From the NCBI GenBank assembly GCA_963734065.1, contig CAVTFN010000005.1, positions 62,001 through 126,000 of the forward strand: a DNA stretch of 64,000 bases, in the 5' to 3' direction. The first letter of the stretch is position 1. Each line of letters starts with the position of its first letter. The translations under genes were made by a program, and so were the position numbers. Below are positions 1 to 11,201 of the stretch, piece by piece. The notes below the pieces were generated by a model that saw nothing but the letters and a program-made list of their open reading frames with translations, ran no database searches and had not been told where the DNA came from. Source of the DNA: DATBLE01 sp963734065. GTDB lineage: Bacteria; Actinomycetota; Thermoleophilia; Gaiellales; Gaiellaceae.

Positions 1-203
1 CCGGCACGCTGCACGCGGTCGGCGAGGGAGAAGGCGGTCAGCACCACGAGGACGCGCTGCCCGGTGCCGACCTCGGCCCGCGCGCCGCCGACGAGACCGT
101 TCCAGGCTGCGGCCGACGCCAGCCGGGTGGGCGTGGCCGGCGGCGCTCCGCCACCCCCGTCCGGGACGGCCAGCACCGCCGCCGCGACGATCGCCGCCAG
201 CAC
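1..203 (-). CDS. N-terminal part of a secreted or membrane-anchored protein (runs off the window)
   Basis: An open frame reads leftwards from a possible GTG at 203 and is still open at base 1. It starts with a hydrophobic stretch (AIVAAAVLAVP) followed by a low-complexity Gly/Ala/Pro/Thr linker, as in an exported or anchored protein. It then continues with LASAAAWNGLVGG and RVLVVLTAFSLADRVQRA, which resembles the start of an inhibitor-type prodomain. That would fit a subtilisin-like protease, but this is a guess because the catalytic part is outside the window. It follows tsaD by 17 bases on the same strand and is probably co-transcribed with it. The exact start is unclear. Confidence 0.5.
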   Translation of the reverse strand, partial: MLAAIVAAAVLAVPDGGGGAPPATPTRLASAAAWNGLVGGARAEVGTGQRVLVVLTAFSLADRVQRA

Positions 204-220
204 GGCGATGCCGAGGCGCG

Positions 221-1179
221 CTACGCCACCGCATAGGCGTCCAGGCGAAGCGGGTCGGCCGCGGGCTCGGCTGAACCGCGCGGCGGAGGCGATCATCGCG
301 GCATTGTCCGTGCAGAGCTCGAGCGGCGCGGCGGCGGCATCGGGGAGCGCCGCCCTGAGCTCGGAGTTCGCCGCGACGCCGCCGACGATCGCGATCCGGT
401 CGGCGCCGAGGCGTTCCGCCGCCTCGATCGTGCGGCCGACGAGCGCCCGCACGATCGCGCGCTGGTACGAGGCGGCGAGGTCGGCGCGGCGCGCCTCGAG
501 CTCGTCCGGCTCGAGGTCGCGAACGGCGTAGAGCAGCGCGGTCTTCAGCCCGGAGAAGGAGAAGTCGAGGCCGGGCACGCGCGCGACCGGGAAGTCGTAC
601 GCCTCGGGGTCGCCGTCGCGGGCGAGCCGGTCGATCTCCGCCCCGCCCGGGTAGCCGAGGCCGAGCAGCCGGGCACCCTTGTCGAACGCCTCGCCGGCAG
701 CGTCGTCGAGCGTCGTCCCGAGCACGCGGAACCCCGAGCGGTCCTCGACGTCGAGCAGAAGCGTGTGCCCGCCGCTCGCGAGCAGGCAGAGGAAGGGCGG
801 GTCGAGCGGGTCGGGCCGGAGGTACAGCGAGGCGACGTGCCCGTGCAGGTGGTCGACCGGGACGAGCGGCAGCCCGCGCCCCCAGGCGAGCCCCTTGGCG
901 GCGGCGAGCCCGACCAGCAGCGCGCCGATCAGCCCGGGCCCCTGGGTGACGCCGATCCGGTCGACCTGCTCGAGCGTCGACTCCGGCTCGATCGAGCGCC
1001 TCGCGCACGACAGGGGAGACGAGCTCGAGATGCCGGCGCGAGGCGATCTCCGGCACGACGCCGCCGAAGCGGGCGTGCAGCTCCGACTGCGAGGCGACGA
1101 CGTTCGACCGGATCTCGCCCTCCTCGGTGACGACGGCGGCGGCGGTCTCGTCGCACGAGGTCTCGAGCCCCAGGATCAT
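221..1179 (-). CDS. tsaD: tRNA N6-adenosine threonylcarbamoyltransferase TsaD
   Basis: TsaD is the catalytic subunit that transfers threonylcarbamoyl to A37 of ANN-decoding tRNAs, working with TsaB and TsaE in the cytoplasm. The N-terminus MILGLETSCDETAAAVV is the classical start of the family, followed by SQSELHARFGGVVPEIASR, which carries the metal-binding region. The middle has GVTQGPGLIGALLVG and the HGHVASLYL histidine motif, and the end has GLCTDNAAMIA. Total length of about 319 residues is normal. The frame is broken near 980, where removing one base restores DRAESTLEQVDRIGVTQ. It is the downstream member of the tsaE-tsaB-rimI-tsaD cluster. Confidence 0.9.
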
Positions 1180-1202
1180 GCGCTTTCGCTTCGCGAAAGC
1201 GC
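1180..1202. repeat. Perfect hairpin directly upstream of the tsaD start codon
   Basis: A 10-bp perfect inverted repeat (GCGCTTTCGC / GCGAAAGCGC) with a 3-base loop lies immediately 5' of the tsaD ATG. In the tsaD mRNA it would occupy the place of the ribosome-binding site. It could be a terminator of something upstream, a translational control hairpin or a protein site. There is no U-tract. Confidence 0.55.
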
Positions 1203-1371
1203 TAGAGGCTGCACATTCGTCACTTGGCGGGCACAAATGGACGCTTCCACTGCCGGTCATGCTCGCCAGGTGCGTGGTCCGGATCGCCATCGATACCCGC
1301 GAACCTGCAGGACGCATCGGCGCCACCAGGGCAAAGGCCCTCGAGACCATGTTCAGCACGCTCGACCACTT
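1203..1371. other. Unassigned stretch between rimI and tsaD
   Basis: Short frames are open on both strands and I recognise none of them. The minus strand has a 43-codon frame (about 1241 to 1369) starting MVSRAFALVAPMRPAG. The plus strand has an open frame ending ALETMFSTLDHF at 1375. No start with a ribosome-binding site stands out. The otherwise tight tsa cluster is interrupted here by about 190 bases. Confidence 0.3.
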
Positions 1372-1838
1372 CTAGCGGTTCGCGACGGAGTCGCGAACCG
1401 CAGGGTCACGCCACATGATCAGCGCGTCCTCGCGGTTGTCCGTGTAGTAGCCGCGGCGGACGCCGCGGGGTTCGAAGCCGAGCCGCTCGTAGAGCGCGAT
1501 CGCCGCCGCGTTCGAGACCCGGACCTCCAGCGTGTAGCCGCGGCGGTCGTCGTCGATGCCGTCAATTCGAACAGGCGGCCGAGCAGGGACGAGGCGATAC
1601 CCATCCGCTGCCGGTCCGGAGCGACCGCGACGTTCATCACGTGCCATGCATCGACGTAGCGCGAGGTGATCAGGTAGCCACGCAGGGTCTGCTCCTCGAA
1701 GGCGCCGAGGCAGATCGAAGACGGCTTCGAGAGCTCGCCGGCGAACATCGAGCGCGACCACGGCGTCGGATAGGCGCTGCGCTCGATCTCCTCGATCGCC
1801 GTCAGGTCGCGGAGCTGCAGCGGGCGGATCTCGATCAT
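1372..1838 (-). CDS. rimI: Ribosomal-protein-S18-alanine N-acetyltransferase RimI
   Basis: RimI is a GNAT acetyltransferase that acetylates the N-terminal alanine of ribosomal protein S18. The protein starts MIEIRPLQLRDLTAIEEIER. It carries the acetyl-CoA loop region VAPDRQRMGIASSLLGRLF and the late motif LEVRVSNAAAIALYERLGF, both typical of RimI. Its length of about 155 residues is normal. The reading frame is broken near 1568, probably by one missing base between LFE and DGIDDDRRGY. Its ATG overlaps the tsaB stop by four bases (ATGA), and tsaB-rimI-tsaD is a common operon order. Confidence 0.88.
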
Positions 1839-2431
1839 GCGAGCGCCCTCTCGGCATCGGGAGCTCGCAGATAGACCGGCTCGACGAGCTCGGCCGGGCC
1901 GCCCTCGCCGGCCAGCCGGGCGTGGAAGCGTGCGCGCGGAACGTGCAGCTCGCTGCCGTCGGGAGGCACGACACCTCCGCCGTCCTGGATCGTGGCCCGG
2001 TAGCGCACGGCCCCGTCGCCCACGTACGTCCGGTCCCGGTCCACCTGGAGGTCGTCCGGTGCCAGGCACCGGGCGTCGCCGGAGACGAGGCTGAAGATCT
2101 CGCCGCGTCTGGCATCGACGACCGGGACGGCGCCGGGCGCTCCGGCGGCGAGCGCCTCCAGGGTCGATACGCCCGCCACCGGCACGTCGAGCGCGAGCGC
2201 CAGGCCGCGGGCGGCCGCGAGGCCGATCCGCACGCCGGTGAAGCTGCCGGGGCCGACGCCGACGGCGAGCAGGTCGAGATCGCCGGGGCCCAGGCCGGCT
2301 GCGCGGAGCAGCTCGTCGGCGTCGGCGAGCACCGCGGACGCGCGCCCGACTCGCTCGCCCAGCACGTCGCCGTCCCGGACGAGCGCGGTCGTCGCTGCAC
2401 CGGTCGCCGTGTCAAACGCCAAGGTCAGCAT
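1835..2431 (-). CDS. tsaB: tRNA threonylcarbamoyladenosine biosynthesis protein TsaB
   Basis: TsaB is the inactive paralogue that dimerises with TsaD for t6A synthesis. The frame is intact. It shows the expected start MLTLAFDTATGAATTALV, the signature VGVGPGSFTGVRIGLAAARG around residues 60-80, and VPVVDARRGEIF. A GTG at 2434 directly before the ATG is an alternative start. The gene overlaps tsaE upstream by about 20 bases and rimI downstream by four, so translation of the cluster is probably coupled. At 198 residues it is a normal short actinobacterial TsaB. Confidence 0.92.
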   Translation of the reverse strand: MLTLAFDTATGAATTALVRDGDVLGERVGRASAVLADADELLRAAGLGPGDLDLLAVGVGPGSFTGVRIGLAAARGLALALDVPVAGVSTLEALAAGAPGAVPVVDARRGEIFSLVSGDARCLAPDDLQVDRDRTYVGDGAVRYRATIQDGGGVVPPDGSELHVPRARFHARLAGEGGPAELVEPVYLRAPDAERALA

Positions 2432-2840
2432 CACCCTCGAGTACGATCAGCCGCCGCTTCTCGTCCACGTGCAATAACCGTACCCGGACACGCGGCTCGG
2501 GCAGCGAGCCGCCGGCCGCCTCCGGCCACTCGACGAAGCACGACGGCGTCGTCGAAGTACGGCTCCAGCGCGCCCCAGTCGGCCTCGGAAACGCCCTCGA
2601 AGCGGTACAGGTCGAGGTGGGCGACCGGCACGCGTCCCTGGTAGCGGTGGCCGATCGTGTAGGTCGGGCTCGTCACCGGCTGCGTCACGCCGAGCGCGCG
2701 GCACGCGCCGCGGACGAACGTCGTCTTCCCCGCGCCGAGCTCGCCGGAGACGGCGACCACGTCCCCGGGCGCGAGCCGCGGCGGCGAGCCGGGCCGCCAC
2801 CGCTTCGGTCTCCTCTGGTGAGGCTGGTCTCGAGCCCGGG
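2412..2840 (-). CDS. tsaE: tRNA threonylcarbamoyladenosine biosynthesis ATPase TsaE
   Basis: TsaE is the small P-loop ATPase that drives the TsaB-TsaD cycle. The Walker A region reads VAVSGELGAGKTTFVRG, followed by VTSPTYTIGHRYQG and VAHLDLYRFEG, which carry the family's threonine and aspartate motifs. The C-terminus reads FVEWPEAAGG and VRLLHVDEKRRLIVLEG. At least three breaks are needed to join the pieces (near 2795, 2775 and 2538). The start is not clear because the glycosylase stop lies just upstream. The stop TGA at 2412 sits inside the start of tsaB. Confidence 0.85.
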
Positions 2841-3477
2841 TCAGAACAGGCCGAGCTGGACGGCGACCGGCTCGGGCTCGGGCTCGGCGAGCAGCTCGGC
2901 CAGCGTCTCGAGCGGCTCCGCCTCGCGCTCCAGCAGCGCCGGGATCCGGGCGAAGTCCTCCTCGAGCACCTTCAGCATCGCCGGGGTGTAGAGCGCCGCG
3001 GCCGGGTGGTAGATCGGGAAGATCGTCACCGACATCGAGCCGTAGGTCGACCTGCTGCGGCTGGCCGTGGACGCGCGTGATGCCGGTCTCCTTGCCGGTC
3101 AGCTGCTTGGTCGCGTGGTTGCCGAGCGTGGCGATCACCTTGGGCCGGATCAGCTCGATCTGCTTGAACAGCCACGGCTCGCAGGCGTGCTTCTCCTCGG
3201 GCAGCGGATCGCGGTTCCCGGGCGGCCGGCACTTGAGCGTGTTCACGACGTAGACGTCGGCGCGGGTCAGCCCGATGCCGGCGAGCAGCTTGTCGAGCAG
3301 CTTGCCGGCCTGGCCGACGAACGGAATGCCCTGCTGGTCCTCGTGGAAGCCCGGCGCCTCGCCGACGAACATCAGGTCGGCGTCCGGGTGGCCGTTGCCG
3401 AACACGACCTGCGTCCGGCTCTGGCTCAGTGCGCACCGCGTGCAGGTCGAGGCTTCGATCCTGAGCGCGTCGAGCAT
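2841..3477 (-). CDS. udg: Type-4 (iron-sulfur) uracil-DNA glycosylase
   Basis: This enzyme removes uracil from DNA in base excision repair. It starts MLDALRIEASTCTRCALSQS, with the first cysteines of the 4Fe-4S cluster. It continues with MFVGEAPGFHEDQQGIPFVG, the uracil pocket of family 4, then NTLKCRPPGNRDP with a third cysteine and HACEPWL with a fourth. The late catalytic HPAAAL follows YHP. One frame break near 3040 separates the last 64 residues. The start ATG lies nine bases after a TAGACT box, so the transcript is probably nearly leaderless. The gene heads the tsaE-tsaB-rimI-tsaD run. Confidence 0.88.
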
Positions 3478-3486
3478 CGACGCCGG

Positions 3487-3492
3487 AGTCTA
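3487..3492 (-). promoter_or_regulatory. TAGACT -10 box of the uracil-DNA glycosylase/tsa operon
   Basis: TAGACT on the minus strand lies nine bases before the ATG at 3477 and fits the actinobacterial TAnnnT -10 element. The same box at a similar distance precedes four other genes in the window. No clear -35 is seen. Confidence 0.5.
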
Positions 3493-3523
3493 GGTAGCTG
3501 CGGCCGGATGGCTGCGAGCAGAG

Positions 3524-3739
3524 CTAGTGGCCGCAGCCGCACGAGCCGCCGCAGCAACCGCCGCCCGCCGCGGTCTGGCCGAAGCTCGGCGCCGACTGCG
3601 CCCCGTGCGTGGCGAAGACGGAGAACTGCTTCTGCACCTTGGCGCTCGAGCAGTCGGGGCACTGCGGCTTCTCGCCGTTCCGGACGAGCTCCTCGAAGTG
3701 CGACTCGCACTTCATGCAGACGTATTCGTAGATCGGCAT
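3524..3739 (-). CDS. FmdB-family zinc ribbon protein
   Basis: A complete 71-residue protein beginning MPIYEYVCMKCESHFEEL with a second CxxC in PQCPDCSSAKVQ. This is the FmdB/CxxC regulatory-protein family, a small zinc ribbon of unproven function. The tail is rich in Gly and Cys (GGGCCGGSCGCGH) and ends in His, so it may bind additional metal. It lies 46 bases upstream of the glycosylase gene on the same strand and has an independent start. An in-frame extension upstream exists but the family start MPIYEY is decisive. Confidence 0.9.
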   Translation of the reverse strand: MPIYEYVCMKCESHFEELVRNGEKPQCPDCSSAKVQKQFSVFATHGAQSAPSFGQTAAGGGCCGGSCGCGH

Positions 3740-3766
3740 GCCTCGCGGAGTGTAGACATACGGCAT

Positions 3767-4335
3767 GTGGAGCGGGACGACCAGCTTCGGCCGCGGCTCG
3801 AAGGACGGATCGTGACGCTCGAGCCGATCGAGCCGCGGCACGTCGACGGTCTGCGCGCGGCGGCCGCGGACGAGCGCGCCTGGACGTGGATGACCACCCG
3901 CGACACGGAGGCGTGGATCGCAGCGGGCCTGGAGGCGACCGACATGCACCACTTCGTGGTCGTGAGGACGGCACCGTGATCGGGTCGACCAGCTACCTGA
4001 ACGTCTTCCCGGAGCACCTGCGGCTCGAGATCGGCAACACCTGGAACACCCCTTCGGCCTGGGGCACCGGCGCGAACACGGACGCCAAGTACCTGCTCCT
4101 CCGGCACGCCTTCGAGGCGCTCGGCGCCCGGCGCGTCGAGTTCAAGACCGACGCGAAGAACGACCGCGCGCGAGCGGCGCTCGCAGCGATCCCCGCCGAG
4201 TTCGAGGGGATCCATCGCAAGCACATGCTCGTCCGCGACGGCGAGCGCCGCGACTCGGCCTGGTACGCCGTGATCGACGACGACTGGCCGGACGTGAAGG
4301 CCGCGCTCGAGCGGAGGATCTCGGCCGCCCGTTAG
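3767..4335 (+). CDS. GNAT family N-acetyltransferase (RimJ/RimL-like)
   Basis: The protein reads VTLEPIEPRHVDGLRAAAADERAW near its start and then GSTSYLNVFPEHLRLEIGNTW, ALGARRVEFKTDAKNDRARA and WYAVIDDDWPDVKAAL. This is the pattern of GNAT proteins of the RimJ/RimL side that acetylate N-termini or small amines. The substrate is unknown. The chosen GTG at 3767 faces away from the FmdB gene. A later GTG before the TLEPIEP segment is equally possible. The frame is broken near 3962. The stop codon overlaps a TAGACT box that probably drives the next operon. Confidence 0.75.
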
Positions 4336-4338
4336 ACT
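4333..4338 (+). promoter_or_regulatory. TAGACT -10 box upstream of the pantothenate operon
   Basis: TAGACT overlaps the stop codon of the upstream acetyltransferase gene and lies about 40 bases before the DUF2520 gene start. It matches the -10 box seen before several other genes here. Confidence 0.4.
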
Positions 4339-4378
4339 TCGCCCTGCCCGGTATCCCCTGCGGAACTGGAGCTTCGAG

Positions 4379-5043
4379 ATGGTCGACAGCGTCAACGTGA
4401 TCGGTCGCGGCCGCGTGGGCTCGGCACTGAGCCGCCCGCCTGCGCGAGCGGGGCGTCGAGCTGCGCGACGGCGGCGCCGAGCTCGTCCTCCTCTGCGTGC
4501 CCGACCGCGCGATCGCCGAGGTCGCCGCCGGGATCGCGCCCGGGCCGTGGGTCGCGCACGTCAGCGGCGCGACGCCGCTCGCCGCGCTCGATCCGCACGT
4601 GCGCCGCTTCTCGCTCCACCCGCTCCAGACGTTCACGCGTCGACCGGGGGCCGGAGCAGCTCGACGGCGCCTGGGCGGCGGTCACCGCCGAGACCGACGA
4701 GGCGCGGGAGCTCGGCCGGGAGCTGGCGGCCACGCCTGGGCCTGCGGCCGTTCGACCTGGCCGACGACGTACGCGCTCTCTACCACGCCGGCGCGGCGAT
4801 CGCCTCGAACTACCTGGTCACGCTCTACCGCTCGGCCTCGCGCCTGTTCGAGGACGCCGGCGCGCCGCCGGAGGCGCTCGTGCCGCTGATGACGCCGCAC
4901 GATCGAGAACGGCTTCCAGCTCACCGGCCCGATCGCGCGCGGCGACTGGTCGGTGGTCGACGCGCACATCGACGCGCTGCACGAGACGCCGACCTGAGCT
5001 CGAGCCGATGTACCGCGTGCTCGCGGAGGCGACCGCGCTGTGA
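4379..5043 (+). CDS. Rossmann-fold DUF2520 protein (Rv3603c-like)
   Basis: The N-terminus VNVIGRGRVGSAL is a dinucleotide-binding glycine motif. It is followed by LVLLCVPDRAIAEVAAGI, GPWVAHVSGATPLAALDPH and FSLHPLQTFT, the hallmarks of the Rossmann-like/DUF2520 family related to ketopantoate reductase-type folds. The C-terminal helical part reads ALYHAGAAIASNYLVTLYR. There are at least four frame breaks. The stop overlaps the panC GTG (GTGA). The same order, DUF2520 then panC, occurs in Mycobacterium. A role in pantothenate supply, perhaps ketopantoate reduction, is inferred from this context only. Confidence 0.75.
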
Positions 5044-5807
5044 AGATCACGCGCACCGTCGCGGAGACGCGCGCGGCGTTGGCCTACGGCGCAGGTCGGG
5101 CTCGTCCCGACCATGGGCGCCTACCACGCCGGCCATCTCTCGCTCTTCGCGCGCCGCGGGCGAGGAGAACGACCTCGTGGTCGCGAGCCTGTTCGTCAAC
5201 CCGGCGCAGTTCGGCGACCCCGCCGACCTCGCCCGCTACCCGCGCGACGAGGCGGCCGACGCCGCGATTGCCGAGGAGGCGGGAGTCGACGTCCTCTTCG
5301 CCCCGCCGCTCGAGGAGCTCTACCCGCCCGGCTACGAGACCTGGGTCGACGTCGACCGAGGCGTCGCAGGGCCTCGAAGGCGCCTTCCGGCCCGGCCACT
5401 TCCGCGGCGTCGCGACCATCTGCCTCAAGCTCTTCAACATCGTCCGGCCCGCGCCGCGCGTACTTCGGGCAGAAGGACGCCCAGCAGGTCGAGGTGCTCC
5501 GCCGGATGATCCGCGACCTGAACCTCGACGTCGAGCTCCGCGTGCTGCCGACGGTGCGCGACGCCGACGGCCTCGCGCTCTCCTCGCGCAACGCGCTGCT
5601 TTCCGATGGCGAGCGCTGCGGTCGCGCTCGCCCTCCCGCGCGCTCTGGCCACCGGCGACCTCGCGCTGGCGCGCGAGATGCTCGAGCGGCCTCGACGTCG
5701 ACTACGTCGAGGTCGCGCCTTTCGACCCGCCCACGCTCGCCGCCGCCGTCCGCGTCGGCTCCGTCCGCCTGATCGACAACGTCCCTCTCGAAGGAGGCAC
5801 CCCATGA
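5040..5807 (+). CDS. panC: Pantothenate synthetase PanC
   Basis: PanC condenses pantoate with beta-alanine using ATP. Diagnostic parts are LVPTMGAYHAGHLSL (the HxGH nucleotide motif), SLFVNPAQFG, FRPGHFRGVATICLKLFNI, YFGQKDAQQVEVLRRM and LALSSRNALLS near the KMSKS-like position. The C-terminus is VGSVRLIDNVPLEGG. Starting from GTG 5040, the product is about 255 residues, slightly short for the family because the segment after ALLSDGER is compressed. At least five single-base breaks occur, for example an extra C before CTCGACG near 5690. It overlaps panB by four bases. Confidence 0.9.
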   Translation: MKITRTVAETRAALAYGAGRARPDHGRLPRRPSLALRAPRARRTTSWSRACSSTRRSSATPPTSPATRATRRPTPRLPRRRESTSSSPRRSRSSTRPATRPGSTSTEASQGLEGAFRPGHFRGVATICLKLFNIVRPAPRVLRAEGRPAGRGAPPDDPRPEPRRRAPRAADGARRRRPRALLAQRAAFRWRALRSRSPSRALWPPATSRWRARCSSGLDVDYVEVAPFDPPTLAAAVRVGSVRLIDNVPLEGGTP

Positions 5808-6667
5808 GCGCCATGCCCGGCAGGAAAGCTGCCGCTGCCCGAGCTCGCCGCGATGAAGGCGCGCGGCGACAAGATCGTGATGGTCACCGCCTACGACGCG
5901 CCCGGGCGCGCGGTTCGCCGAGGACGCCGGCATCGACATCGTCCTCGTCGGGGACACGGCCGCCATGGTCGTCCTCGGCCACGAAGGCACGACCGTTCCG
6001 GTCACCGTGGACGAGATGCTCTTCCTGACGCGGACGGTCGCGCGCCATTCCAACCGGCCGCTGGTCGTCGGCGACCTGCCCTTCGGCTCGTACCAGGTCT
6101 CCGACGAGCGACGCCGTTCGCAACGGCGATCCGCTTCGTCAAGGAGGGCGGCGCCGACATCGTCAAGCTCGAGGGTGCCGGCCCGATGGTCTCGCGCGTC
6201 CGCCGGATCGTCGAGTCGGGCATCCCCGTGATGGGCCACATCGGCCTGACTCCGCAGTCGGCGACGATGCTGGGCGGCTTCAAGACGCAGGGCAAGACGG
6301 CCGAGGCGGCACGGCAGCTGCTCGTCGACGCGCGCGACGCTCGAGGCCGCGGGCTGCTGCTCGATCGTGCTGGAGGCGATCCCCGCGCCGGTCGCGGCGA
6401 CGGATCACGCGCGAGCTGTCGATCCCGACGATCGGAATCGGCGCCGGGCCCGACTGCGACGGCCAGGTGCTGGTCTACCACGACCTGCTCGGGCTGACCG
6501 AGGGCCATCTCCCCCGCTTCGTCAAGCGGTACGCGAACCTCTCGCGCGAGATCCGCGACGCGCTCGAGGCGTATGCCGCCGACGTGCGCTCGGGAGCGTT
6601 CCCGGGCGAGGAGCACACCTACTCGATGTCGGAGGCCGAGCGGGAGGCGTTCGCCGAGAGGACGTAG
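5804..6667 (+). CDS. panB: 3-methyl-2-oxobutanoate hydroxymethyltransferase PanB
   Basis: PanB makes ketopantoate from alpha-ketoisovalerate and methylene-tetrahydrofolate. The sequence has IVMVTAYDAP, DIVLVGDTAAMVVLGHEGTT, RPLVVGDLPFGSYQVS, GADIVKLEGAGP, PVMGHIGLTPQSATMLGG and PTIGIGAGPDCDGQVLVYHD. Length near 286 residues is normal. Breaks are near 5905, 6110, 6337 and 6403. The one at 6337 is an extra A next to CGCTCGAG. It is the last gene of the DUF2520-panC-panB run. No panD or panE is seen in the window. Confidence 0.92.
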
Positions 6668-7187
6668 AGCCAGCCTTCCTGCCACTGGAAGGGAGCGTCG
6701 ACCAGCTCCTCGAGCGGCGTGCCGTCACGAGGTGGTCGAGCGCCCAGCGGTTGGCGGAGTGCGCGATCACGACGATCCGCTCGCCGTCGTGGCGGCCGGC
6801 GGCGTCGTCGAGGAAGGCGCGCGTGCGCTCGACCACCTGCCGGTAGCTCTCGCCGCGGGGAAACGGCTCGTCGACGTGGCGGCGGCGGACCGCGGCGACC
6901 TCGTCGACGGGCGCGCCGTTCAGATCGCCGTAGTCGCACTCGCGCAGCCGCGGGTCGTACCGCACCGGAATGTCCGTGCCGCCGAACGCGATCTCGGCGG
7001 TCTCCACCGCGCGGCCGAGGTCCGACGCGTAGACGGCCGAGATCCCGTCGTGGCGCCGGCGACGGCCGAGCTCGCGCGCCTGCTCGCGGCCGCGCGCGGA
7101 CAGCTCGCCGTCGAGCCAACCGGTCGCGATCCCACGCTCGTTGTCGACGCTCGTCGAGTGCGTCTCGTAGACGATCTCGACCGCCAC
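6619..7187 (-). CDS. Histidine phosphatase family protein with THS in place of RHG
   Basis: The protein follows the phosphoglycerate-mutase-like histidine phosphatase fold. It has an N-terminal catalytic segment IVYETHSTSVDNERGIATGW, then GWLDGELSARGREQARELG, VYASDLGRAVETAEI, the acid motif LRECDYGDLNG, and the second catalytic histidine in IVVIAHSANRWALDHL. The usual R-H-G triad at the start is replaced by T-H-S. The phosphate-accepting histidine is kept but the arginine is not. One break lies near 6722. The tail overlaps the convergent panB gene by about 50 bases. The GTG start lies two bases after the upstream stop. Confidence 0.8.
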
Positions 7188-7189
7188 CG

Positions 7190-7842
7190 TCAGAAGACGA
7201 AGAACAGCAGCGCGAAGAGCGTGAAGACGGCCGCGCCGACCGCGACGCCGGCCAGCGAGCGGGCCCACGTCCAGCCGTTCAGCGCGCGCACGCCGACGAA
7301 GACGAGCACCGCCGTCCAGACGAGCAGGCCGACGTCGATCGTGCGGAAGACGACCTCGGCGGCGCCGTGGTCGGAGCCGCCGCTACGGAACGCGTCGGCG
7401 CCGAACATCGCCAGCCGGACCGGCCAGACGAAGAGGAGCGCGAGCACCCAGGGCGCCGTCGCGAGGCCGGTGACATGGCGGGCCTGGCGGTAGGAGGCCG
7501 CGCTGTCGGCGGCACGCCCGCCGAGGTAGACGGCGCCGCCGAGGACCCAGAAGTTCTGGATCGCGACGAGCAGGCCGGCGACCAATGCCTCGACGACGCA
7601 CGAGCAGCCAGTCGAACTCGATGTCGTCGAACAGCCGACCGGCCGTTCGGGTGGACAGGAAGATCGAGATGCCCGACAGAAAGACGAGCGCCGTGATCGG
7701 CTCCTGCCGCGCAGCAGCGGCCTCGGCCGAGTCGTCACGCACCCAGACGAAGACCGACGTGGGCGCAGTCAGCACGCGCACCAGCCGAAGCCACCACTCC
7801 CGCTCGGCCTGGCCCGCCGGGGTCTGCGACCTCCGCGCTCAT
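7190..7842 (-). CDS. Polytopic membrane protein (Yip1-like)
   Basis: A short soluble start (MSAEVADP, then EREWWLRLVRVLTAPTSVF) is followed by four or five hydrophobic helices: ITALVFLSGISIFLS, VVEALVAGLLVAIQNFWVLG, TAPWVLALLFVWPVRLAMFG, VGLLVWTAVLVFVGVRAL and VAVGAAVFTLFALLFFVF. The pattern and the RVLTxP start resemble the Yip1/YIPF family of bacterial integral membrane proteins. The assignment is tentative. Breaks are near 7816 and 7600. It is followed at two bases by the histidine phosphatase gene, so the two are probably co-transcribed. Confidence 0.65.
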
Positions 7843-7851
7843 GCGGCCAGC

Positions 7852-8199
7852 CTACGAGAACTCGACCTCGACGAGCGGCGAGCCCGCGGTCCAGGCGTCG
7901 GCCTGTGCCGGTCGGAGCCGCTCGAAGATCGGCCGCCGCTCGGCGCGGTCGACGATGGGCCGCGCCCGTCCGGGGACGTCCGCTTGGACGCCGCGCTTCA
8001 GGTGCAGCGTGAAGTCCGGGTTCGCGCGCAGGTTGGCGTACCAGTCCCGGCGGCCGGGGCTACCGGTCAGGTAGAGGGTGTCGCCGTCCACCCAGGCCCA
8101 GGTCTCGATCCGGCGCGGCCGTCCGCTCTTCGCGCCGGTGGTCGTGATGTCGATCGTGCGGTTGCGCCTGAGCGCCTCGATCACGTCGGTCGGGCCCAT
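7852..8199 (-). CDS. F420-dependent (deazaflavin) nitroreductase family protein, Ddn-like
   Basis: An intact 115-residue protein of the split-barrel deazaflavin-dependent nitroreductase family. It has TTTGAKSGRPRRIETWAWVD in the first third, the signature LTGSPGRRDWYANLRANPDF in the centre and a C-terminal LVEVEFS. Such proteins use reduced coenzyme F420 to reduce quinones or nitro compounds at the membrane. The substrate here is unknown. It lies 58 bases downstream of uvrA on the same strand and may be read from the same transcript. Confidence 0.85.
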   Translation of the reverse strand: MGPTDVIEALRRNRTIDITTTGAKSGRPRRIETWAWVDGDTLYLTGSPGRRDWYANLRANPDFTLHLKRGVQADVPGRARPIVDRAERRPIFERLRPAQADAWTAGSPLVEVEFS

Positions 8200-8257
8200 T
8201 GCGGCCAGCGTACGCGTGCCCGAAGGGTCAAGCGCAGATCCGCAGATCCGCAGCGCC

Positions 8258-11113
<2,856 letters not shown>

Positions 11114-11133
11114 AGAGCGGCCATTCTATCGAG

Positions 11134-11147
11134 CGAACGGACGTTCG
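11134..11147. promoter_or_regulatory. LexA (SOS) box upstream of uvrA
   Basis: CGAAC-GGAC-GTTCG matches the actinobacterial/Gram-positive SOS consensus CGAAC-N4-GTTCG exactly. It ends 20 bases before the uvrA ATG, a position suited to blocking transcription. The divergent permease gene starts 55 bases away on the other side, so it could also be affected. Confidence 0.85.
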
Positions 11148-11201
11148 TGAAGGGATGGCAATCGGTTTGCGCAAGCGCCGCGCTGGAGACAACCGCAGAC
11201 G

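Noticed and set aside
1203..1371. Remnant of an insertion sequence or a small conserved gene
   Set aside because: Short frames are open on both strands, but I could not recognise a transposase motif, inverted ends or a ribosome-binding site.
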